Below, one piece after another: positions 43,740 to 49,973 of a DNA stretch of 49,973 bases. The notes under the pieces were generated by a model that saw only the letters and a list, made by a program, of their open reading frames with translations, did no database searches and had not been told where the DNA came from. How positions within the stretch are numbered: position 1 is the stretch's first letter; the number at the start of each line of letters is the position of its first letter. Made by a program: the position numbers and the translations under genes. The DNA is from Chloroflexi bacterium OLB15 (lineage in GTDB: Bacteria > Chloroflexota > Anaerolineae > Aggregatilineales > Phototrophicaceae), in assembly GCA_001567085.1 (NCBI GenBank), contig LMZS01000037.1, positions 1-49,973 on the forward strand, in the 5' to 3' direction.

Positions 43740-44670
43740 GTGTGCCGGGAACCCCTGCCCGTTCAATCGCCTCTGCCGCTTCATCCAGCGGGTAACACGC
43801 TTCGATCAAGGGCAGCACATTTATCTTCTTGTCTTCCAGCAGGCGAATAGCACCGTCAAACGGGCCGCAGCGGCTGCCCACAAGCTTTATTTCATCAACG
43901 ACAACCCGCGTCAAATTCACCGTCGGGTTACCAACATAGGTGCTTTTCAAAACAATACTGCCGCGCGGTTTAACCAGCTCCAGCGCCGATTGAAATCCTG
44001 CTTCATTGCCGGTGCATTCAACCACAACATCAGCCTGTTTGTGCGGCAGGTCATTGAGCTTAACCCACGACAAGCCAAGCTGTTCAAGCACCGGTATCGG
44101 CCTATCGCTGCGCACCGCGACACGGAGGTTAGCGCCGGTCAATGCCAGTACCTGCGCGGTTAGAATACCCAGCTTACCCGCGCCGATCAGAATAACGTTA
44201 GCTTCAGGGTGAATATGTTCTAATTCCGTCACTTGCAGCGCGGCGGCGAGTGGCTCTACAAAAACGGCCTCATCATCGCTAATCGCTTCAGGGATAACGT
44301 GCAAGCAGCGGGTCGTAAGCGCCATGTAATCGGCAAATGCGCCATCATGACGATCAATTCCAACCGTAGTACGATTCCGGCATTGGCTAACGATTCCCCG
44401 ATGACAGAAATCGCAGTCGCCACAGGGAACATTGATCTCGCCAACTACACGTTTGCCCACCCATGCTGGTTCTGAAGGGCATTCAATGACTTCAGCCACA
44501 AATTCATGGCCGAGCACGCCAGAAAAGCGCATATACCCGCGAATAATTTCCAGATCAGTATTGCAAATTCCAGCGCGTAAGACCCGCAGCAGTGCCTCAC
44601 CGTCGCCGGGCTGGGGCGGCTGGCGCTCTGTTAGATGTGCCGTTCCGTTATCAACAACAAATGCGCGCAT
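43717..44670 (-). CDS. Zinc-dependent medium-chain alcohol dehydrogenase-like protein
   Basis: An MDR-family oxidoreductase of 317 residues. The catalytic zinc site is visible ([10 protein letters not shown], then GHEF), as is the structural zinc lobe ([15 protein letters not shown]). The Rossmann motif is IGAGKLG. The substrate cannot be read from sequence. Threonine, sorbitol or other alcohol dehydrogenases share this form. Its start at 44670 is directly adjacent to the secF stop, so it appears to be translated as the last gene of the yajC-secD-secF operon, an unusual neighbour for a dehydrogenase. Confidence 0.85.
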   Translation of the reverse strand: MRAFVVDNGTAHLTERQPPQPGDGEALLRVLRAGICNTDLEIIRGYMRFSGVLGHEFVAEVIECPSEPAWVGKRVVGEINVPCGDCDFCHRGIVSQCRNRTTVGIDRHDGAFADYMALTTRCLHVIPEAISDDEAVFVEPLAAALQVTELEHIHPEANVILIGAGKLGILTAQVLALTGANLRVAVRSDRPIPVLEQLGLSWVKLNDLPHKQADVVVECTGNEAGFQSALELVKPRGSIVLKSTYVGNPTVNLTRVVVDEIKLVGSRCGPFDGAIRLLEDKKINVLPLIEACYPLDEAAEAIERAGVPGTLKVLLAV

Positions 44671-45642
44671 TTATGTCTCACTAACCTGTGGCTGCTGCGG
44701 CGCGGGCGGCGTGCGGCGGCTGATCAGGGGCAAGCCGCCCTTCTCCCAGGAAACCAGCAGCGGCACAGCAATAAAAATTGACGAGTAAGTTCCAGAAAGC
44801 ATCCCAACAAACAGCACTGTGATGAACGGGCGTACCGAGTCACCGCCAAACAGCAAAATCGCAATCATAATGAAAAAGGCATTAAGCTGCGTCGCCAGAG
44901 AGCGATGTAAAGTTTCAATCACGCTGCGATTGACGATGGTTTCATACGGCTCGCCTAAGCGCCGGGGGATATTCTCCCGAATACGATCAAACACCACAAT
45001 TGTGTCTTGCACCGAAAAGCCGACTACCGTCAGCACCGCCGTCAGGAACAGCGCATCTACCTCCCAGCCGAATAATAACCCCAGCACAGCGGCGATACCG
45101 CACACGATCAGCACGTCATGCAGCATGGCGAGGATCGCGCATATGCCATAGCGAATAGCTTTCGGCACCGAGCGAAATGCCAGAACGATATAAGCCGTAA
45201 CGACTGCCGTTGCGACAAGTACCGCAAAGACTGCCGCCCGTGAGGCTTCAGCGCCTACAGATGCAGAAATGGACTCGACACGCACAGAAGAAATATCAAG
45301 AGGCGCAAGATCAGCGAGATCCGCCTTAATCTGCTCAGTGGTGGCAACATCCTGATAGGCGGTACGTATTGACCAGCGATAATCACCCGGATTACCGACA
45401 CTTTGAATGCTGGTATTTGGCGCGCCATTGGCAGTAAACACATCACCGATAGCGTCTTCAGTGGCGCCGGGGCCGGTGAATTGCAGTTCAAAAATACTTC
45501 CGCCAACAAAGTCAATGCCTAACGGAAACGGTGTGCCAATACGCGAAATCGAAATTCCCATCGCGATGACGCCAATGACAATAATGATCGCAGAAATAAT
45601 GTAATAAACGCGCCGGTGCTGAACGAAGCGAAAGACAAACAT
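44671..45642 (-). CDS. secF: Protein translocase subunit SecF
   Basis: A membrane subunit that with SecD uses proton motive force to help SecYEG export proteins, 323 residues. The family features are GIDFVGGSIFELQF near residue 40, an outer P1-like region, and the later membrane helices containing VVGFSVQDTIVVFDRIREN. About six helices are expected. The ATG is 45642, 6 bases after the secD stop. It is complete. Confidence 0.95.
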   Translation of the reverse strand: MFVFRFVQHRRVYYIISAIIIVIGVIAMGISISRIGTPFPLGIDFVGGSIFELQFTGPGATEDAIGDVFTANGAPNTSIQSVGNPGDYRWSIRTAYQDVATTEQIKADLADLAPLDISSVRVESISASVGAEASRAAVFAVLVATAVVTAYIVLAFRSVPKAIRYGICAILAMLHDVLIVCGIAAVLGLLFGWEVDALFLTAVLTVVGFSVQDTIVVFDRIRENIPRRLGEPYETIVNRSVIETLHRSLATQLNAFFIMIAILLFGGDSVRPFITVLFVGMLSGTYSSIFIAVPLLVSWEKGGLPLISRRTPPAPQQPQVSET

Positions 45643-45648
45643 GGCGAT

Positions 45649-47037
45649 TTACGCTCCTAATAACCAGGCGCGCTGTGTAAGCGGTCGGTGAAAGAGTGCG
45701 ACGAGCAAGCGTAGAAATGTGCCTGTAACCAGCACAGCAGTAAACAGATTGATGACTAAGCCTAAAGCCAGCGTGATGGCAAACCCGCTGACTACGCTGG
45801 CGCCGGGTGTTTGCCCGAACAGGAAAAGTATGGCGCAGATGATAATCGTGGACATATTCGAGTCACGAATCGAACGCCACGCGCGGTTGAAGCCGGCTTC
45901 AATGGCATCGTTGAGCGGCTTTCCGGCACGAAGTTCCTCTTTAATACGCTCAAAAATCAACACGTTTCCGTCTACCGCGGTGCCCACCGATATGAGAAAC
46001 CCGGTGATAGCAGGTAAGGTCAGCGTTATCGGGATCAGTTTGAAAAGCGCAAGGTTCAGGATGATAAAGACCAGAAGCGCAAGATCGGCAGCCACGCCGG
46101 GAACTCGATAGTAAATCACCATAAAGAGCAGCACGATAACAATGCCGATGATTCCGGCGCGAATGCTCAGGTTGATTGATTGCTGCCCCAGTGTAGCGCC
46201 TACGGTTTCAGCGCTTTCCACCGCCAGCGGAATCGGCAGCGCGCCAGATCGCAGTTGCAGCGCCAATTGCTGCGCTTCCTGCTCAGTGAAGTTCCCTTCA
46301 ATGATGCCGCCATCAGTCAGTTGGGCGTTGATTACCGGTGCTGAAAGCACAGTGCCATCCAGCACAATCGCCATCGGTTGGCCGACATTTGCCCCGGTAT
46401 ATGGGCCAAAAATCGCCGCGCCTTCAGGTGTAAGCTCAAAGCTGATAAACCATTGGCCGTTTTGATACTGCGGGCTGGCCGCTTGTAAGCCACTACCATC
46501 CATCACAGTTTGAAAGGGTTGACCGGTCAGAGGGCTTACTTCGCCTTCAGGCTGTACCTCATTTTCGCTGGCGATTTCAAACTGGCGCGTGGTCAAAATT
46601 TTGCGCCCATCATAGTCAGCAGCCTGCGCGCCAAGGCCGCTAAAATTAACAAATTCGAGCAGCGCCGTCGCCTGAATAGTATCAACTGCCTGTTGAGGGT
46701 CGGTCACGCCCGGCAGTTCTACCAGAATGCGATTACTGCCCTGCACCTGCACTGTCGCTTCGGTCACGCCTAAACCGTTAACACGGCGAGCCACGTTATT
46801 AGCCGCCTGCTGCAAATCGCCTGCGGTATATGAGCCATCTGGAAGCTGCGCTGCCAGCAAAACCCGCAATCCACCAACGAGATCCAGTCCCAGGCTTTGC
46901 CGGAGGCTGAAGTTAACTTCTGGCGTGCCATCACCATTGCTATCAATCACGATACCGGCATTATCAGGCAAACTGACCCATAGCGCGAAAATAGCAAGTG
47001 CGATAATGATGATGAGCCATATACGATTACGACGCAT
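45649..47037 (-). CDS. secD: Protein translocase subunit SecD
   Basis: The larger partner of SecF, 462 residues. The first periplasmic segment has LGLDLVGGLRVLLAAQLP. The outer domain contains GLGVTEATVQVQGSNRILVELPGV, followed by the membrane helices with ITLPAITGFLISVGTAVDGN and VLIFERIKEELRAG. The C-terminal helices are complete. It lies 40 bases after yajC and 6 bases before secF, the usual order for this translocase operon. Confidence 0.95.
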   Translation of the reverse strand: MRRNRIWLIIIIALAIFALWVSLPDNAGIVIDSNGDGTPEVNFSLRQSLGLDLVGGLRVLLAAQLPDGSYTAGDLQQAANNVARRVNGLGVTEATVQVQGSNRILVELPGVTDPQQAVDTIQATALLEFVNFSGLGAQAADYDGRKILTTRQFEIASENEVQPEGEVSPLTGQPFQTVMDGSGLQAASPQYQNGQWFISFELTPEGAAIFGPYTGANVGQPMAIVLDGTVLSAPVINAQLTDGGIIEGNFTEQEAQQLALQLRSGALPIPLAVESAETVGATLGQQSINLSIRAGIIGIVIVLLFMVIYYRVPGVAADLALLVFIILNLALFKLIPITLTLPAITGFLISVGTAVDGNVLIFERIKEELRAGKPLNDAIEAGFNRAWRSIRDSNMSTIIICAILFLFGQTPGASVVSGFAITLALGLVINLFTAVLVTGTFLRLLVALFHRPLTQRAWLLGA

Positions 47038-47077
47038 GCTTTTTCTCGCTGGTTTTCAAAGGATCATGGGCTTTAAA

Positions 47078-47410
47078 TCAGGCTTCTGTATGATTCGGGG
47101 AGGCTGTTCCAGCCGCGCGCTGCGCAGATTCAGCAATCTCTTCAGGATCATAAGGTCTCGTAAGCGCCGCTGTCAGCACGCGCACAGTCACGCCGTCCGC
47201 AATTTCAACGAAGGCGATTCCATCGTCGGCATCTATTTTCTTGACTTTACCAATAATACCGCCGTAAGTGATCATCTCGTCGCCGGATTGCAGCGCGCGA
47301 ACAGACTTCTGCTGTTTTTGAAACTCGCGCTGGCGCGGAAAAATAACGAGCGACCAGTATGCGCCCAACGCCAACACCAGCACAACCGCTAAGAGGGCAA
47401 ACTCGCTCAT
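47078..47410 (-). CDS. yajC: Preprotein translocase subunit YajC
   Basis: A small inner-membrane protein of 110 residues with one N-terminal helix (FALLAVVLVLALGAYWSLVIF). The YajC core RQREFQKQQKSVRALQSGDEM and TYGGIIGKVKKID follows. It associates with SecDF. GAGGAG precedes the ATG at 47410. It is the first gene of the yajC-secD-secF-dehydrogenase operon, with its own promoter. Confidence 0.92.
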   Translation of the reverse strand: MSEFALLAVVLVLALGAYWSLVIFPRQREFQKQQKSVRALQSGDEMITYGGIIGKVKKIDADDGIAFVEIADGVTVRVLTAALTRPYDPEEIAESAQRAAGTASPNHTEA

Positions 47411-47438
47411 CGGTCACATTACTCCTCAACAGCGCATG

Positions 47439-47466
47439 ATTATAGGCTCTCAAATTACCAATACAA
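47439..47466 (-). promoter_or_regulatory. Promoter of the yajC-secDF operon
   Basis: On the minus strand TTGTAT (47461-47466) and TATAAT (47439-47444) with a 16-base spacer, directed at yajC. It lies back to back with the promoter at 47489-47517. Confidence 0.5.
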
Positions 47467-47488
47467 TCCCAACGTAGGTATCTCGTTG

Positions 47489-47517
47489 TTGACCGGGCTT
47501 ATGATTTTCCCTACAAT
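47489..47517 (+). promoter_or_regulatory. Promoter of the exported-protein operon
   Basis: TTGACC (47489-47494) and TACAAT (47512-47517) with a 17-base spacer, identical hexamers and spacing to the promoter at 4669-4697. Confidence 0.65.
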
Positions 47518-47561
47518 ACGCGGGTGATTGGCGGGTAGCCACGCCTACAAGGATGTTTGCG

Positions 47562-48626
47562 ATGATTAAGAAAATTGCGCTTATCGCCCTACTCCTCGCC
47601 GTTCTGCTGCCATTATCGGTTTCGGCAGGCGAACGGACGTTGTCAATCAATGGGAACGATCAAAACGCGGTATGGTTCATCTCTGGCGAGCCTTCAATGG
47701 TTCTGAATGGCTTCGATTTGGCCGCCGCAGGGGTAGCGCTTCCGGCAGTGATTGACCGCGTATCTATCGGCGTGCAAACGCCCGTTCCCGGCTCATCCAT
47801 TGATGTTGTCATCTATCAGGATGCCAACGGCGGCTCTCCAGCAGATGCAGCGGTGGCTGGCCGTACAACGGTAGACATTACCCAGTCGGGTACTTTTACA
47901 GCCGTTTTCGATCCGGCGGTCAACATCACTCAGCCAGTAGTCTGGGTTGGCTTTTATCTGCCGGTAAACTTTGAATTTCTGGCAGACACTTCAGGCTCAT
48001 CCGTGCTAACTTACTGGGCATGGACTGCTGGCGGACGCTTCGATGTGAACAATCTCGGCTCAGCGGGCGTGCTAGGCCCCGCCGATGGCTCTGCGCCGGT
48101 CAACATCAACATGAATGGCAAAGCGCGGATCACGCTGGAAATCACCTCCGGCACGACCCCCGCCCCGGCCGCAAATGTGACGCCAGCCGCCAATTCCAGC
48201 ACCATAACGCAAACAGTAGGCGGCAGCGCAGCGAATATCAATTACATGGTCGCTTACCCTGATTGCAGCGCCGCGCTGTATGATACCGGCGACGAGGTGA
48301 TCAGTTTCCGCGACTACATTAACCCCCACTGCCGCGAAGTGCCTTCATGGCAAGCGCCAGCCAACCCGCGTCATTATGTTCGTCGCGGCACATTGTACGA
48401 CATCCTGTTCTTCACGCCTTATAGCAGCGTGATGACCGAACGCCTGAATATCGCGGTTACCCATTGCATTCGCCCGGCGGCAGAAGATTTGAATACCGCG
48501 CTGGTGGGTGTAGCCTTCGGCATGCCGCGCCAATGGCGCATATTGCCAACCGAGCGCTATAACGATCTGGTTTGCGCCGAAGTATTCTACGGCGGCAATC
48601 TCTCTTACTTTGTTCCATCGCCCTGA
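47562..48626 (+). CDS. Exported protein of unknown function
   Basis: A secreted 354-residue protein with a clear signal peptide (MIKKIALIALLLAVLLPLSVSA). The first half is a beta-sandwich-like domain (WFISGEPSMVLNGFDLAAAG, with IYQDANGGSPADAA), similar in layout to carbohydrate- or cell-wall-associated domains. A Thr/Ala-rich linker follows at about 200-225. A second domain with several cysteines (YPDCSAALYD, NPHCREVPS, VTHCIRPAA) may hold disulfides. I do not recognise a family. The ATG at 47562 has AAGGA eight bases upstream. It is the first of at least three genes read together. Confidence 0.65.
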   Translation: MIKKIALIALLLAVLLPLSVSAGERTLSINGNDQNAVWFISGEPSMVLNGFDLAAAGVALPAVIDRVSIGVQTPVPGSSIDVVIYQDANGGSPADAAVAGRTTVDITQSGTFTAVFDPAVNITQPVVWVGFYLPVNFEFLADTSGSSVLTYWAWTAGGRFDVNNLGSAGVLGPADGSAPVNINMNGKARITLEITSGTTPAPAANVTPAANSSTITQTVGGSAANINYMVAYPDCSAALYDTGDEVISFRDYINPHCREVPSWQAPANPRHYVRRGTLYDILFFTPYSSVMTERLNIAVTHCIRPAAEDLNTALVGVAFGMPRQWRILPTERYNDLVCAEVFYGGNLSYFVPSP

Positions 48627-48641
48627 AATGGATTTTGCTTC

Positions 48642-49376
48642 ATGCGTATCGTCACGAACGCCCCGCTGGCAAAACGAAACCGCCAGATCGCCCAGTACGG
48701 CTTTTTTGCAAGCTTTCTGGTTCCGATTGGCGGTCTGCTGCTCTTAAACCAGCAAACGGAGATGCCCAGCACAACCAACGTATTCGTCGGGCTGGTGCTG
48801 CCGTTTCTCGTGCTGCCGCTGGCCTATGTGATGATCATCTTCTCGGTGCGCCTGTCGAATTTGTGGGTGCGCGAACCACGACCTGAAGCCGTGATCGAAG
48901 CCGGTTTGAAGGGTATCTCTAATAAAAGCGTCCTGTATAACTATTTCTTCTTTCCGGCGCGGCATGTGTTATTTGCCCCGCAGGGCGTGTTCGCCATGAC
49001 GACGCGCTTTCAGGATGGCAGCTATACGGTAAATGAGCGCCAATGGGTTACCAACAAGTCGTTCATCGGCAGAATCCTTAGCTATTTGCGTATGGATATG
49101 ATTGGCGATCCCACGCGCGACGCAGAGCGAGCGGCCGAGAAACTTCAAAATATGCTGGCTGATATTGCTCCCGGCGTCACGGTACAGCCGCTGGTTATCT
49201 TCGTTGACCCGCGCGTACAGATTCATGTAACCGATTCGCCGGTGCCCATCTTGCATGCAAACCCCAAAATGTCGAAGAACCTCAAAGACTATATGAAAGA
49301 GGTTACGAAACAGCACTTGCCCACCCTAACGCAAGAGCAAATCGAGGCCTTTGAACAAGCCTATCTCGCAGGGTAA
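48642..49376 (+). CDS. Two-helix membrane protein with NERD-like cytosolic domain
   Basis: A 244-residue protein. Two transmembrane helices lie near the N-terminus (FFASFLVPIGGLLLLN and VGLVLPFLVLPLAYVMIIF). They are followed by a soluble domain with HVLFAPQGVFAMTTRFQDG and a distant resemblance to nuclease-related (NERD) domains, including QPLVIFVDPRVQIHV. The catalytic residues of active NERD nucleases are not evident. It follows the exported-protein gene by 15 bases and precedes a glycosyltransferase by 4 bases, so the three are likely cotranscribed. The NERD assignment is tentative. Confidence 0.55.
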   Translation: MRIVTNAPLAKRNRQIAQYGFFASFLVPIGGLLLLNQQTEMPSTTNVFVGLVLPFLVLPLAYVMIIFSVRLSNLWVREPRPEAVIEAGLKGISNKSVLYNYFFFPARHVLFAPQGVFAMTTRFQDGSYTVNERQWVTNKSFIGRILSYLRMDMIGDPTRDAERAAEKLQNMLADIAPGVTVQPLVIFVDPRVQIHVTDSPVPILHANPKMSKNLKDYMKEVTKQHLPTLTQEQIEAFEQAYLAG

Positions 49377-49380
49377 CGAC

Positions 49381-49973
49381 ATGTCTCGTCAACGTCAGCA
49401 CTGGCTGATACTGCTGGTGCTGATACTGTCTGGTTTTGCGCTGCGGCTGTTCCAACTTAATCAGGCGTCGCTGCGCGGTGATGAAGCCTTCACCGTTCTC
49501 CATTGGATGCGCGAGCCGCTTAGCCAAACGCTATCCTCAATCGTCACAATTGATCCACAACCCCCTTTGGCCTACGCCATTTACTATATCTACGGGCAGA
49601 TTGTTGGATCGCAGGAATCTGTCGTTCGCTTTTTGCCCGCATTTTTGAACCTGATCGGCATTCCAGCCCTTTATGCAATTGGGAAGCGCCTAGGCAGTCG
49701 CCCAATCGGATATATTGCGGCGCTGCTTTTTGCCATCTCGCCAGCCATTCTCTGGCATGCACAGGATGCCCGAAACTATCCACTATGGGCGGCAGCGGCA
49801 GCGGTCTCGCTATGGCTTGGGTTGGTTGCGCTGAACCGCCAGCGCCTTATAGACTGGGTTCTCTTTATTGCCGCCTCAGCAGTCGCCTGTTATCTGTACT
49901 ATCTACAGCTTTTCTTCGTCGCTGTATTGAACCTGTATGTCATTTTCATCTATTGGCACAATCGCAAACTTTT
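49381..49973 (+). CDS. Family 39-like membrane glycosyltransferase, N-terminal part (runs off the window)
   Basis: The first 197 residues of a polytopic membrane protein. It begins with a transmembrane helix and the loop RGDEAFTVLHWMREP, whose Asp-Glu fits the catalytic acid pair in GT39/ArnT-like glycosyltransferases using lipid-linked sugars. HAQDARNYPLW is another conserved loop of the family. Further helices follow to the window end. AGGG precedes the ATG. The sugar and acceptor are unknown. Confidence 0.75.
   Translation, partial: MSRQRQHWLILLVLILSGFALRLFQLNQASLRGDEAFTVLHWMREPLSQTLSSIVTIDPQPPLAYAIYYIYGQIVGSQESVVRFLPAFLNLIGIPALYAIGKRLGSRPIGYIAALLFAISPAILWHAQDARNYPLWAAAAAVSLWLGLVALNRQRLIDWVLFIAASAVACYLYYLQLFFVAVLNLYVIFIYWHNRKL

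Overview
The window looks like a bacterial chromosome segment with moderate GC, most probably from a Chloroflexota (Anaerolineae-like) genome. This placement is inference from gene content. The supporting signs are a mevalonate route ending in isopentenyl phosphate kinase beside a phosphomevalonate-decarboxylase-like enzyme (described for Roseiflexus), an archaeal-type aspartate-semialdehyde dehydrogenase, a UDP-sulfoquinovose synthase, several LysM/SH3 proteins with Thr-Pro linkers, and a valine T-box leader. No insertion sequence, prophage, CRISPR array or rRNA was seen. Apart from one tRNA-Thr(CGT), all genes are protein-coding and densely packed.

Layout. 1-3857 (minus): hisD start, sqdB, asd and pheA. 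3858-5218: divergent promoters, then a SufR-like regulator and an A-type Fe-S carrier. 5230-7540 (minus): LysM/M23 and SH3 envelope proteins. 7678-8069: an SCP2 protein. 8095-10538 (minus): a HEAT-repeat protein and an RseP-type protease. 10633-14311: isoprenoid block with the decarboxylase (minus) divergent from a UbiA-family phosphoribosyltransferase, mevalonate kinase and isopentenyl phosphate kinase. 14308-17596 (minus): an Opp/Dpp-type transporter without ATPases. 17672-22242: a four-gene operon with a PrsW-like membrane protein, a one-helix protein, a secreted trypsin-like protease and TlyA. 22293-25932: lepA, a degenerate OMP-decarboxylase-like gene and cinA. 26080-28753: an orphan sugar-ABC ATPase, a GNAT/CelD-like protein and a small hypothetical. 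28907-32714: purB, purH, tRNA-Thr and udk. 32725-36549: a valine T-box controlling a methyltransferase and valS. 36571-41139: a small HEAT protein, two LysM paralogues and mutL. 41307-43739: a receiver/CpaE-like ATPase and a GAF histidine kinase. 43717-47410 (minus): yajC-secD-secF plus a zinc alcohol dehydrogenase. 47562-49973: an exported protein, a membrane protein and the start of a GT39-like glycosyltransferase.

Functional links. The isoprenoid block makes IPP through a phosphate-first branch and holds a polyprenyl-phosphate-using enzyme in the same operon. Housekeeping blocks cover purine synthesis, protein export, translation factors and mismatch repair. Many other genes build or sense the cell envelope.

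Six genes (hisD, the LysM/M23 gene, the ABC binding protein, valS, the CpaE-like gene and the histidine kinase) each carry one single-base frameshift, with the protein continuing cleanly in another frame. This pattern is best explained by residual indel errors in the assembly, so I annotate each as one gene.
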